A stretch of 64,000 nucleotides of DNA from Diphasiastrum complanatum (Eukaryota; Streptophyta; Lycopodiopsida; Lycopodiales; Lycopodiaceae). Position 1 is the first letter of the stretch. Every line of letters starts with the position of its first letter. The stretch lies in NCBI GenBank assembly GCA_029204225.1, contig CM055107.1, positions 13,385,382-13,449,381 of the forward strand, written 5' to 3'. Positions 47,641-59,740 of the stretch are shown in pieces. The translations under genes were made by a program, and so were the position numbers. The notes beneath the pieces were generated by a model. The model was not told the origin of the DNA, did no database searches, and was given only the letters and a program-made list of their open reading frames with translations.

Positions 47641-48216
47641 ATAGGAATTTTGCAATTTACTTTTTTTGAAGCAAATCGGGAAATTAAGTCTAGAAATTTT
47701 GCTATTATGATTTGTTCCTACATAATGAGATTAAATAGAGGTATACACAATTGGAACTCAATACCCAACTTGGCATAAGAACTGAATATCTACATTTGAT
47801 CACAAGCGTTAATATGAAGAGTTTGGGTTTGGAATTTACATAAATAGACCATACGAGGGCACAATTTCAAAAGCAAACAAGAATTATTACATTGATTCAT
47901 AGGTTAGGCAAATATGTGGAAAAAAATGACGAACAAGGAAACCTAGAGAGAAAAGCAAAAGTGTTTTGACAAAATTTTGAAACATTAGTTAAGGAACAAG
48001 CTCGTTATTTTGAGAGCTCAGTCTTTTAACCTAAAAAAGCTTCTAACCCTGCAAGAAAACCACCCTGCAACCTGTAATAATCAACATGTGTATAAACTAT
48101 GATTAAAGCCTGATTTTTGGGCCTTCTTTTGGCCCCTCCAAGCGCGCAGTGGGCACGCCTGCGTCTCATCCATGCTTGCTCGCGCCGATCCTCTGAAGGG
48201 GCATTTGTATCCATCT

Positions 48217-48252
48217 GTGTGTGTGTGTGTGTGTCTCTCTCTCTCTCTCTCT
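48217..48252 (+). repeat. Compound (GT)n(CT)n microsatellite
   Basis: About 8 GT units then about 9 CT units, just 5' of the LINE endonuclease fragment. Confidence 0.85.
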
Positions 48253-48254
48253 TA

Positions 48255-49734
48255 CATTGACATTGTACCCACAGGCTCTCGCCAATAGGGAGTTGGGGCC
48301 CCTGGGCATGGGAGCATCCTGGGGTCCTGTCCACACCACTTGTGTATTGGTATTTGGAATTGCAATGGTATACACTCTTCATCTACTGCCGGTGACCTTA
48401 TGGATTTCATTACAGATAGGGATATTCGTTTCTTTATGGAGACACATGAGAGCCAGATCCGAGGGCTACCTACATTCTCAGGCTACAGATGTGATTTAGT
48501 ATACAGGGTAGAGGCGAGATCCATGAGTGGTAGAGGTTCAGGTGGGGTCGCATGTTTATATAGAGAGTCACTACACTCAATTATAGAGTTAATCATTCAT
48601 GATGAGTACGCACGTTATATATGGGTCCGTCTCATCGGACATGATATCGGATTGGCCAGAGATCTCTTCATTGCTGTATGCTACTTTCCTCCTGAGTCCT
48701 CCTCTTACGTAGAGGGCATTGGCTCTGCCTTCACTGATCTCTCCACAGATATTATCAGATTCTCAGATCGTGGCTCTATTCTTCTTATTGGTAATTTTAA
48801 TGCCAGAATAGCTGCGCGACAGGTAGAGTTCCATGATGTTGATGACCATCTACGCTACGGGCCATTGATTGTGATGATATGGGAGTTACCAGGATTTCAG
48901 CCAAAGCACTCAGCCCTATCATTGGTTATGGTGAGTATCTGTTGCAGCTAGGAGAAGCTCACGAGCTAGCCATTTATAATGGCCTCACTTGTTGGCCTGA
49001 TTCTGGCAGCTACACATGCTACCCTCATAGTGGCGGGCACAATGTTGTTGATTACCTCATGGGGTCACCATCCCTCATTCCAGTAATGTCAGACTTTGAG
49101 GTCATTCCCACTACTCTCTCTGATCACTCCTTTTTATCCTTCCATTTGGGTTTTGTCCCAACTCCACGAACCTCACCTCGTTCCTCCATCGACCGTGCTC
49201 CCAAATACACCTTCGCTCACCCTTACATCGAGACTTACTAGGAAGCCCTTGCTTCTTTACTCCACTTCCCGCACGATAGCACATTAGAGTCACAGGCTCG
49301 TTTCCTTACCACCTCACTTCATACAACCACCTTGGTTTCCTTTCCATCCACACCCCACCGTCATGCAATCATACCAACTCGTCTTGCTCGGCCTCCGTGG
49401 TTTGATGATGAGTGTCGTTCACTACACCTCCGTGTCACATGCACGTACACATGATCTACTTATTCTCTCCATTGTTCGTCGATCTCTCCATCGTACTGAA
49501 GAACAAAAAGGGAGAAACCTCGTTGCTTCTCTATTTATTTCCTCTACTGGCGCCTCTTGGCGTGCATTTATCCCTTGTGCTCCACCCCCTCTTCTTGATG
49601 ACCTGCATGTCTGGTCCGCCTACGCTACCTTACTCTACACCATACCTACAGACTCACCCATTTCCATCTCCCCCTGTCCCAGTGAATTCAGCTTCTTCAC
49701 CTCTGAAATGGTCACTGAGGCCATAAAGAGAATG
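48255..49734 (+). mobile_element. LINE fragment: APE-type endonuclease and start of the RT linker
   Basis: The longest frame (48340-48951) begins CIGIWNCNGIHSS and continues with the catalytic FMETHES, then GGVACLYRESLHS, VCYFPPESS and LLIGNFNARIA: the conserved steps of the exonuclease/endonuclease/phosphatase fold of LINEs. The next frame (48879-49241) has DYLMGSPSLI and LSDHSFLSFHLG, the catalytic SDH. A later frame (to 49770) ends EMVTEAIKRMKT, the linker before RT. Frameshifts separate these parts. The enzyme would nick target DNA. A Copia fragment takes over at about 49735. Confidence 0.85.
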
Positions 49735-52700
49735 AAGACCCACCTCTGCTTAGGCTTAGCCATAAACTGACTAACCATACTTACAACATAAGCAATATCT
49801 GGTCTCGTAGTAGTTAGATAGATTAAGCTTCCAACAAGCTTTCTATATAACTTCTCATCTACATCCCGATCTTCCTCAGCTTTAGTAAGCTTACATCCAC
49901 TATCATATGGTGTAGAAATAGGCTTGCATTTTGGACATATTGATTTTTTTAAAAAGTTCATGAGCATACTTAGATTGAGAAATAAATAGCCCCTGTGCTA
50001 CTCTCCATACCTCAATCCCAAGAAAAAATTGTAGTGAACCAAGATATTTCATGTCAATATGATCATCCTTGATCAAAACATAAAGTGTATGCTCTGAACT
50101 ACTTCTCTGAAAGCCAAGCTCCTCAAAGTATGCGTACCACGCCTTGAATGCTAGCTTAAGTCCATAAATGCCTTGTCCAATTTGCAAACCTTGTCTTCAT
50201 GTCCTGCTGCTGTGTATCCCTCTGGCTGCTCCATGTAGACTTCTTCCTCTAGAAATCCATTCAGGAATGCACTCTTTACATCCATTTGTTGAATATCCCA
50301 TCTAAACTGAGCTGCCAATGATAAAGCAGTCCTCATAGTAGTAGACTTAGCAACTTGTGCAAAAGTTTCCTCATAGTCAATCCCTTCCTATTGAGCATAA
50401 CCTTTTGCCACCAATCTTGCCTTATGTTTATCTATAGAACCATCTGATTTGTACTTAGTTCTATAGACCCACTTGCATCCAATGGCCTTTTTACCTGTAC
50501 GTAACTGAACAAGTTTCCAAGTCTTGTTCTTCATGATTGAGTCGTACTCCTCATTCATAGCTTTCCTCCAAATATCCTCTTTTTCAGCCTCTCTGAAAGT
50601 AGATGGATCCTTGGTTTCTAATACTGTGGCCATATATGCAAAATGCACATCCCCATCTTCATGCTGATCCTCCCCTTGAACCTCCTGTCGATCTTGATCT
50701 TCATGTTGCTTTTCAAGTCTAGCCGATCTCCTAGTTCCATGCATACTGGACTCTCCTTGTTCCATAATGACACTATCCTTATAGTTTCATAGTACCATTT
50801 AGGCAATCTTCTAGCTTCTGATGTAGGATGCTTCTTGCCTGGTGAAGTAGGAGGTGAATAAGTATCCCATATACTTGATCTCTCCTTCCTCTTTTCTTTT
50901 TCAACCAAAGTCAATCAAGGTTCTTGGATTGGCGTAGGTGATACATGTGTCAATTCAGGTTCTTGTAATAACTCGTCACATAATGTAGGGATTCCTCCAT
51001 GTTGATCCTTATCATAAGGTATATCTGTATCTTTATGAGTTGCCTCCTCATTAAAGACTACGTCCCTACTTATGATGATTTTCTTACCTTCTAAGTTATA
51101 TAACCTTTATCCCTTCTCTTGACTATCATACCCGAGGAATAAACACTTGGTCGCCTTAGAATCCATTTGCTCCTTGAATCCTTAGGTATGTGAGCATAAG
51201 CAATACTACCAAACACTTTCAAATGACTTACATCTGGCTTACGACCCATGTAAGCTTCCTCTAGAGTTCGATTTTCTACAACCTTTGTAGGACTTCGATT
51301 TAAAAGATAAACCGCCGTCTTAACTGCTTCACCCCAAAAAACATATTTGGAAGATTTTTACTCTTGAGCATACTCCTCGTAGTTTCCACTATAGACCGGT
51401 TCTTTCTTTCCGCAACTCCATTTTGTTGAGGCGTGTCCGTGTTGGCAAATTGTCTCTTTATACCATGATCCTTGCAAAACACCGGAAATTCCGTAGAAAG
51501 ATACGCTCCCCCTTTGTCTGAGCGGAGTATCTTGATTTGTCTATCTGTTTCTTTCTCCACCTGTGTCTTAAACCATGTGAAATACTTGAACGCTTCACCC
51601 TTATTCTTCAGAAGATAGATCCATGTCTTCCTAGAATAGTCATCCACAAACACCATGAAGTAACTTGCTCCCCCATAAGATTGAGTCCTCATAGGACCAC
51701 ACAAATCTGTATGAACAAGTTCTAGAACATTTTCCCCCCTGAATGTACTAGGCAAAAGTTTCTTCATATGATGCTTGCCTAAGACACAGCCTTCACAAAG
51801 CTTGTGATTAGAAACAACTTGAGGTAAACCTGTAACCATGTTAAATTTCCTCAAGACTTGTAGACTTTTGTAATTAAGATGTCCAAACCTCTCGTGCCAT
51901 AACTTACTCAATGATCCAATATCCGCAACACTTGCATGATGATCCACCACCTGAGCTTGAAGTTTGTACAATCGCCCTGCAAGTATGCCCTCAGCTACTA
52001 CTACATTATTTTTCTTCTTGATGACTCCTTTGCATAACGTCCTGATTTTCCGCATTAATGCAGTTTCCTTTTCGAACCACTTTCTTTCCATCTTCTGATC
52101 GATTTGATTGATTCCCCTCCATATCTTGCTGCTTCTTCTTCTTCTTCCCTTTGCCACCCTTCTTGGAACATTGCTCTTGCTTCTTTGCCAGGAATGCCTG
52201 TTCCTTGAAATCGTCCCTGTTGACAATATTTTGTCGTCTCATTTCTTCCTGTAGTAAGATGGCATTTAGCTCGTCGAAAGAAGGCCTCGTTTCTCTTAAC
52301 GATAGCATCATTACAAAGTTCTGATAGGCCAAAGGTAGACTATTAAGTACAATGGATACCAACACTGAATCTTGAACACTTTCTCCAACTGCAATAAGTT
52401 GTCCTTTCAGATCTTTCACCCGAGTAAAGTAGTCTGTTACTGATTCACCTGTACCCATTTTCAATGTGTAGCTTATTAGTCAAGAACAAGATTCGTGATT
52501 GATTTACCGTCTCATACAAGTTCTTTAGTATATCCCAAGCCTCCTTGGGTCCAGCAACATCTTTGATATGAGGTATAATCATATCTCTAACTGACAAGTT
52601 GATGATATGATGAGCTTTTCTTCTACGTCTCTGATACTCCCGCAACTCTCTGTCAGTGGTAGGGTGTATCTCAACACCTGTGACGTTCTCCCAATATTCT

Positions 52701-53150
52701 CGATCCTGGAGAAGATTTTGCATCTTGAACTTCCATATACTGTAGTTCGTTCCATCTAGCTTGCTAGATTCCGGCAACACAGCATCGTTCAACCCTGCCA
52801 TTATACTGATCTTTATAGCCTGATTTTTCAGCAATCAGTGTCTCTTCAAATTTAATCAAGATTTCGTTTAGAAATCAGTAGTCAGAAAACCCTGCAAAAA
52901 GAGTAGCGAACAGATCTGATTTGATCTTTCAGCGACCTGCCTCAGTAGCTATCTGTCCAGCAACAACCTGTCCAGCAGTGACCTGGCCCATAGAGCCACT
53001 TCTCAGGGACGACCTTCTTGGTGACGTCAGCAGCATCTATCGAGACCACCTCCAGGTGTTATCCCTATCACATCTTTCTTTCATAGCAGCAGTACTTGAT
53101 GACACGGAGTTATACCATTATCTTATTGGCAGCATTAAACTTTTTAGACC
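49735..53150 (-). mobile_element. Copia G, truncated copy without LTRs
   Basis: Minus strand, from high to low: gag MAGLNDAVLPESSKLDGTNY (52834); gag rest with Lys-rich tail (52464-52006); GAG-pre-integrase and integrase (52226-51300: WHERFGHLNYKS, CEGCVLGK, HTDLCGPM, FVDDYSRK, RSDKGGAY, TPQQNGVAERKNR); RT start GCKWVYRTKYKSDGS (about 50450), AFLNGFLEEEVYMEQPEG (50260), then LGSLQFFLGIEV and SLIYLTTTRPDIAY. The YVDD segment is deleted between IKDDHID and MKYLG. Neither LTR is present; both ends are abrupt. Confidence 0.87.
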
Positions 53151-53169
53151 TACTTTATGTTCCTAGTAT

Positions 53170-53749
53170 CGTACATTGGCCATCGATTTATAAGGAAATT
53201 GTGATTGTGCATGCAATTTCAGTACGTTATCTTTCAAACCTGGGTTAGAGGCAAGAGATTAGGGAAAGACGTTAACGTACTGTTTGATTTAGGTAGCACC
53301 CACAATTTTTTGAATTCTCGGCTAGTGTAGAAGCTTCGAGTGCCCACAATGGCTAGTGATCATCGCTATGTGGTTCACTTAGCCTCGGGGTCGGACATGG
53401 AGATCTGGGATGTCAAAGTTCCTAATTTGGAGCTTCAAATGCAGGGTTATGCCAAGCGACCCGACTTTCTTGTCATAAATCTCGATTGCACTGATGTCAT
53501 CTTAGGCTATGAGTGGTTTTATAGTAAATCAGATTCTTTGGAAATAGATTTGAAAAACAATACATTGGTAGTTAAAGATAAGTATGGTAAAAATGTCTCT
53601 ATTTTTGGAGAGACCGATGTACTCCCATTGCCGACAGTTTCCTCGGCTGAACTAATGGAAAAATTGCATGATTCAGATTATGAGTTGTTTCACCTTGTTT
53701 TGAAATCTCGTTTGCATTATGATAGTGTTGAATCTTGATAGTTCTGAAT
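53170..53749 (+). pseudogene. Gypsy E protease region
   Basis: VLFDLGSTHNFLN near 53275 is the DSGA-like protease motif (here DLGST). An in-frame TAG follows shortly, then 53340-53738 reads on to CTDVILGYEWFYSK, the usual end of the Gypsy protease. It is interrupted at 53750 by a MITE. Confidence 0.8.
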
Positions 53750-54217
53750 CAATGTTTCATGGGCTCGTTTCGTACGTTGTTTCGAAATGCGTATGAAACG
53801 TTTGGTTCAGGTTTGAAACGGGAAATTTTTTTTAGATATTTTTTTTTGAAAATGTGTTTTTGAGGGTTTTTGGGGTTTACAGATGTCATAGAAAGTCTAG
53901 TGACAAGTAGATACATCCAATTTCATGAGAATGCAAGAGGAGAAGTTGTGTATGGTGACTGTGGTCACTTTCCTCAGTCAATTATTGATATTGTCATGGA
54001 TAGGTTATTAGTTGCGAGAATTTGTTCATGCCCATTGCTAGTACATACTATAAAGCTTATGGCGCGGTTTTGGAATTTTTTTGTTTTTTTGTTTTTTTTG
54101 TTTTTGTTTTTGTTTTTTGTTTTTCGAACACTGAAACGGCGTTTTGAAACGGGGTCGTTTTGTACGGCTCGTTTCGTACGCGTTTCAGCGTTTGAAACGC
54201 GTTTCGAGGAAACACTG
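53750..54217. mobile_element. hAT-like MITE inside Gypsy E
   Basis: Ends are CAATGTTTC at the left and GAAACACTG at the right (reverse complement CAGTGTTTC), a terminal inverted repeat with one mismatch in nine, of the CARTG type known from hAT elements. Flanking 8-9 bp are similar but not identical (GTTCTGAAT and GTTCAAAT). About 468 bp. GGCTCGTTTCGTACG occurs near both ends (53762 and 54166) in direct orientation, with several further GTTTCGAAAC-like and CGTTTTGAAACG-like phrases. The short frame inside has no known motif. Confidence 0.6.
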
Positions 54218-54225
54218 GTTCAAAT

Positions 54226-55177
54226 GTGGATGTGTTTTCTCTGTATAACATCGAAAATACTCATCATGAACAACAATTAATGCAAGATTTAAAACAAGAA
54301 TTGAATGAAATTTTTGCTAAACAACTATCTTGTGGTTTACCACCTACATGGTATGTTGACCATAAGATTGAGTTGATGCCCGATAGTCGCTCGCACCATC
54401 TTTGGACAACCTTATAGGTTTAGTCAAAAGGAAGAGGGGGAGGTGGCTAGGCAAATTGAGGAATACCTTAGGATGCGACATATCAGACCAAGTAAATCAC
54501 CATGGGGAGCGCTCGTTCTTCTTAAGAATAAGAAGGATGGTGGTTTCCGGTTGTGTGTGAATTACAAGGTTTTGAATAAACTTACCCTAAAAAATAAATA
54601 CCCGTTACCTAGGATGGATGATCTCATAGATCGATTGAATGGAGCAAAATTCTTCCCGAAAATCGATCTTTGGAAAGGATATCTTCAGATTAGGATACAT
54701 TCGAAAGATGTATCTAAGACTAGTTTTAGGATGAGATTTGGCCGTTACGAGTTCTTAGTCTTACCTTTTGGTTTGACTAATGCTTCGGCAACTTTCCAAC
54801 AATGATGAATCACTTGTTTTTTGGGAAAGTTCGTAGTAGTATTTCTTGATGATATCTTGATCTATAGTGGAACACTAAAAGAGTATGTAAAGCATCTCCG
54901 TATTGTCTTAAGAATATTAAGACAAGAGAAGGTCCACGCCAAAGAATCTAAGTGTGAATTCTTTAAGAAGGAACTTCTTTACCTTGGTCATAAGATCACC
55001 GCTAAGTCATTTTTGGGTTTCACAGTGTTCTTCCATAAATCTGCAGAGGACTATTCTAAAATTGCCACACCTCTTAACAACGTTTTGAAAGGGGTTAAAA
55101 GTCGGAAAGGAAGGCCTAGCCCTCCCATCAGATGGAATGAGAAGTTAGATGAGAGTTTTTGTAACTCAAGCTTCTAA
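54226..55177 (+). pseudogene. Gypsy E reverse transcriptase
   Basis: Frames read [76 protein letters not shown], then after a frameshift VVVFLDDILIYSG with the catalytic F/YLDD motif, and ESKCEFFKKELLYLGHKIT. This is a complete set of chromovirus-type RT motifs. Stops at about 54415 and 54805 disable it. Confidence 0.88.
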
Positions 55178-55620
55178 TTGTCTCAGCTCCCGTGTTGAGA
55201 ATAGCGGATCCAGATATCCCATTCATCATTAATACTGACGCGAGTGATACGACTATTGGAGTTGTTCTCTTACAGGAGGGCAGTTCGTTGCTTTTGAGAG
55301 CAAAAAGTTGTCTGATGCGCAAGTTAGATATACGACGCAAGAAAAAGAACTCTTTGCAGTGATCCATGCTTTGAAATCATGGAGGCATAGGCATTACTTG
55401 TATGGTACTAAATTCGTGGTGAACATGGATCATCAACCTCTAAAATACTTTTGCAATCAGAATGATCTGAGAGGTCGTAAGGCCTAATGGGCGGAACTCA
55501 TGCAGGAATTCGACTTTGAAGTGCGGTATATCAAAGGAACTACCAATTGGGTGGTAGATCCAAAGACCCACATTTTGGACCAATCTGGAAGAGGTTTCTA
55601 GCAGTTCATCAAGCGAGACT
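55178..55620 (+). pseudogene. Gypsy E RNase H
   Basis: ADPDIPFIINTDASDTTIGV, then (shifted frame) FESKKLSDAQVRYTTQEKEL, HALKSWRHRHYLYG and NMDHQPLKYF: the Ty3/Gypsy RNase H core. In-frame stop in GRKA-stop-WAELMQEFDF. Confidence 0.85.
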
Positions 55621-55679
55621 GATTTACAGGGTGATTATCTGGGAGAAAGGATAAAAAGAGTGTTGATGACTTCTCTACA

Positions 55680-55930
55680 TAGTTGGCAGGGAACGGGAAC
55701 GAAATGGGAACGGGAACATTTTCGAGAACTTGAAAATGTGGGAATGCCACATCATTAAATATAAGTTTGAAACAGTGCTAAGGAAAATCGGCAAAGTGTA
55801 GGAATGGAACCGGTCTTATTTCTCAAAAACGAATATCTTGATAACTTTTTATGGGTTTTTATATAGGCATATGAACCCTTTTATGGATAAAAGTCAACAA
55901 AAAACTGAGAAGCTTAAAAAAAAGCAAGTT
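55680..55930. other. Inserted or rearranged segment replacing the Gypsy E integrase
   Basis: Integrase should follow RNase H but is absent. The phrase GGGAACGGGAACG at 55689 and the rest have no recognised origin. Confidence 0.35.
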
Positions 55931-55939
55931 TTATTAGAA

Positions 55940-56168
55940 GATTTTGCTTTTGCGCCCGTTGGATGAATCTTCGAGTGTGGCTCTACTTGAACTTGAAAAG
56001 ATCTTGGATACCATAACCAAACAATTGAGAAATCGTATAGTTACTGAGCATCTGGGTCGATGGAAGGGTCATACAGACAATGATGATTCCTGGGAGCAAG
56101 AAGGTAGCCTATAGAAACTTTTCTAACTTTAAGTTTTGATGTCAGAACTTGAATAAGGGGGGAAGAAT
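55940..56168 (+). pseudogene. Gypsy E chromodomain-like tail and polypurine tract
   Basis: One frame reads LRNRIVTEHLGRWKGHTDND then DSWEQEG, matching the YLVKWKG..D..WE core of the chromodomain at the integrase C-terminus of chromoviruses. It is followed by the purine tract AAGGGGGGAAGAA (56155-56167) and TGTCATACCC, the likely LTR start. The LTR then runs only to about 56262 before another Gypsy piece begins. Confidence 0.6.
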
Positions 56169-56262
56169 GTCATACCCACGATTGGATTGATCTTGGATTA
56201 TTATCCTGTTATAAGGTCAGTAGCCCTATCTCGACCCTTAATTTAATTATGATTATGAGGGG

Positions 56263-57060
56263 TTTGAGGCCATCATGTGTGTAACCAAGATGACACACTT
56301 TATTCCAACCAAAACAGGCTTTTGAGCTTGTTGAGCTTTTCATGTCGAAATCAGGTTGTATGGTTTTTCAAGTGCTATTGTTGTTGATTGTGATTCCAAC
56401 TTTATTGGCAAGTTTTTGTGATCAATGTTCAAAAGATTGGAAACACCTACTAATCTCTCATTTGTTAATCACCTAGAGTCTCATGGATAGAGTTAATGTA
56501 TCAATTAGTCTATGGAAGATATTCTTTAAGCATATGTTTCTACACGGTAGTCAGATTGGGAAAGTACACATTGAAGGTTGAATTTGTGTACAATAATGTG
56601 AAGCATTTATCATTGGATTTTGTCCATGTGCTTATGAATGGCTCTCAACCATGTTCGCCAATATTCGTCGGATCCAAAGGGCTTTAGGTACATGTTACAA
56701 AAGATTTCTTCTAGGAAATCAAAGACATGTTGCATGGCCAAGGAAAGCATTAGAGTAGTTTAGGATCAAGCCCAATTCTTTGCTAGTCGCAGTCGTTCAC
56801 CTAGAGAGATTGATTGTATCTTTGGATCTCAAATGATTATGAAATACTTAAACAAGAAGATGCTTTCTCCAAGATATAGTAAACCTTTTTAAGATTGTAA
56901 AGAAAATCAATCGTGATTTTTGTGGTGCGCCCTACCTCATTTGCAATGGGACATAGTTGGAGTTTCTCATCACTTGTGTTCTCTCTCATGTGTTTGGCTA
57001 TTGTTTCATTTACAATAGGAATCTCGTCTTGGGTTGTATGAGCAAGTTGGTTTTCTAACA
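56263..57060 (+). pseudogene. Gypsy F integrase fragment
   Basis: VTKMTHFIPTKTGF, then CDSNFIGKF, MFKRLETPTNLS, MEDIL-stop-AYVSTR, PCSPIFVG, SRSRSPRE and KMLSPRYSKPF in scattered frames: the core and C-terminal part of a Ty3/Gypsy integrase. It lies after the LTR start of Gypsy E, so it is a separate element or a rearranged piece. Confidence 0.7.
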
Positions 57061-58927
57061 AGTGGGTACTGTCCATCTTTATAAGGATGATGTCGCAGCT
57101 TTCTACCTTCCAAAATATTACCAAATAAGTAGTTATTAGATTTGAGAACTTTGCTTCTATTAACTGCCAGGGGTCAAATAAAAAGGTTAATTGAAAAAAT
57201 TATCAACAAATGCTAATGATAGAATTTAAATATAGTAAATGGCAAGAGAAGTACAAACTGGTGTAGATGGAATTTTGGATTCTATGATAGAATACTCAAC
57301 ATTGCTTAAATGAGGACATGTATCTATATTGTCAGATATGGCTAATTGATTTTATGATAGAATGTAGTAAGTATCAATACTTTTAATTTAGTAAGTTCTA
57401 CATTTATGACTCCAAATATTAGTTCATTAAGCAACTTATATGAATACTTCAAATTTTTTCGATTTATTATTAGCATTTGAGGCTATGTCAACACTATCTA
57501 CCATTGAGTTTCACATTTTCAAAACTTCTATTTGGCTGTAACACAGTCAAACTTTTTTTGTGTTGCGTGTCAAAGTTTATCATTGAAACAGTGGGTTGGA
57601 CTATTTTTCTTAAACTTTGTCATTTAATTGCTCGTCCAAGTTCATCATAGAGAATATGGTTGGAATTTTTTCATTTTACTTGATTATTGTTAGCCAATAT
57701 ACTCTAGAGTGTATGGAAATGTAGATGCAATCTATATTTGGATACTCTTGATATTGTAAGTAATGCTTTCTTGAAATAATGTCACGTTTTTTGTAAGCTG
57801 TTTAGGGAATGCATTGACTCTTGAAGGGTTCCCATTGTTTTTGCAAGCTTGAGCTATCAACATGTTTAACTTGTTTGGTTGATTTGAGAATTGTAGCATA
57901 TTTGGGTTTTACAAGAGACAATAATACTGTTTTTATAGGAAGCATGCTTACTGTAGCTTGCATGATTGTTGAGACATTAGAATTTCATAGTTACAAACCT
58001 GGTCAAGCTCAAGAAGTGGTACGCCCTAATTCAATCAAGAAACAAGAAACCTTAATTCAATTATTGACATATTTAACTTGTTTAATTAGCTTTGTGCATT
58101 GGAATATGTTTTGATTGTACAAGACAGTTAATTATACGATCCTTGTGGGAACTTGGCACGCTTGTTATGGCTTGCATAATTCCTCACATTAAAACTTTCA
58201 TAGCTGAGAATATGGTGAAGTGCATGTTGCCTTTAAGGAACAAGAAACTGTAATAGGGACGACGACCTTGACATGATATCTCCAACAATATTCACAGAAT
58301 ATTGACATAATAATCTTACAATTTACAGACCCGAATATAACAAAATCATCATTTTTTGAAACTGTTTCTTCTCATATGGATGTGTGGGTGTGTGTGTTGG
58401 GAGTGAGCGAGGTTATTTGGTATTACAGATAATCAATTGCTGTTGATAACAAAGTGTAGCAATAGGAAATGAAAGGTAAGCATTATACACGCAATTTGGA
58501 CGTATATAATCAACTTTGGGTGGTAGTAGTAAGTAATGCACTTCAATAAAAGAGACCATTTGTCTTCGCTAGTTATGCAATCGTTTGTCCTTCATTAGAA
58601 CTTGCTAATTGCAGACACTCTCAAGTGAGCGAGTGATACATATATGACTCCAAGTGGTACAATTAACATCTTACATTTCAAGTTGCATCAAATTTTTCTT
58701 TTGTTGAGTTCCAACATTTATCAAACTCTGTTTGCTAGATGTGCATATTGTTTATGGTCCTAGCTCTGAAGTGGGTGGTGAAACTCCATTCTCAAGTTGA
58801 TCATAGAAATGTGGAAACAACATGACATATTTTCTGATTGAATGTAGTGTTTGGAGGTGCTTCTTGTTAGAGGGTATGTGCTTGATGTTGTGATTCTTAC
58901 AAAAAATTTGTTTGTCGTGCTTCATAG
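57061..58927. other. Intron DNA without recognised elements
   Basis: AT-rich. The frame at 57821-58114 has no motif. Nothing else can be supported. Confidence 0.35.
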
Positions 58928-59044
58928 GCTCGAGTTTTGAAAGACAAGGAAACAGGTCAAAACAAGGGTTATGCTTTTGTCACATTTACAACAAGGGAGA
59001 GTGCAGAAAAAGCAATTGAAACGCTTGGGGATTCAGAGTTGAAG
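58928..59044 (+). CDS. hnRNP Q/R-like gene, coding exon 2 (rest of RRM1)
   Basis: 39 codons. Acceptor TTCATAG|GCT, phase 0, then ARVLKDKETGQ, RNP1 KGYAFVTF, and ESAEKAIETLGDSELK, with donor AAG|GTATTT. It continues the beta-strand pattern of exon 1 exactly (GDVYE followed by ARVLKD), so the two exons make one RRM although 12102 bp apart. Later exons with RRM2 and RRM3 must lie beyond 64000, or in unrecognised sequence. Confidence 0.88.
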
Positions 59045-59740
59045 GTATTTTGTGCATTTTGACGGATGGTTTGCAGGAGAAGAATGATTAACATGGTTAT
59101 TTGTTATAAACCTTTCATGATTATGAGGTCAATGATGGAATTATTTGCTATTACTTAGTTTGAATTGTGATAGTTGTTTGAAGCAAGAAGGGCTTACATA
59201 GTTACCAAAGTCATGCCGTGTTCTATAAAATATATTTGAATGTTTTCAAGGAGTTAGGGGCCAAAAATGCAAAGAAAACATTTTTGGCCCGGAATATTGC
59301 GGCCTTATTTAGTTGTTTTTGAGCCATTTCAAAGGTCACAAAAAAAAATCAAGTTTTTAGGTCGTTTAAAGGTTTTATCTAAAACAAATTCTTTTAGGCC
59401 ATTTCATGTTTTAAGGCCATTTTGGGCCATTTTGGTTTGTTCCACGTTTGAACTTTGAATTGGTCAAAATTTGTTCGTGTTCCAAATTTGAAAATGATGA
59501 CGACGAGGCATATTCATTCTGCATATGGCTAACTTAGTCAACAAGCATAACGCAAATCTAAGCAATGTGTTATTGGATGTAAATGATATTAATAAATAAT
59601 GTCAGTATCATGATATATTAAGGTCATTTCTATAACAATATACTATGGCTCATTGGCTTGAAAGTATAATGATCTCAATTGGAGGAGATGTGAAAGTGGA
59701 AGTTATTTCATTCATGTGCTAAATGGAAGCAAGAGTGGTC
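59045..59740. other. Start of the next hnRNP intron, no gene
   Basis: Contains repeated GGCCATTT and TTTTAGG phrases at 59270-59440. Nothing else is recognised. Confidence 0.35.

Larger units (their letters stand above)
46826..58927 (+). other. 12.1-kb first coding intron of the hnRNP-like gene
   Basis: GT at 46826-46827 and AG at 58926-58927. Filled with sense and antisense transposon pieces listed separately. Outside these (46826-48216 and 57061-58927) no gene was seen. Confidence 0.8.

Noticed and set aside
53870-54280. 136-codon plus-strand frame
   Set aside because: Lies inside the hAT-like MITE and runs out into Gypsy sequence; no motif.
55940-56135. Independent host chromodomain gene
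   Set aside because: It sits after Gypsy RNase H and just before a polypurine tract and LTR start, as in a chromovirus.
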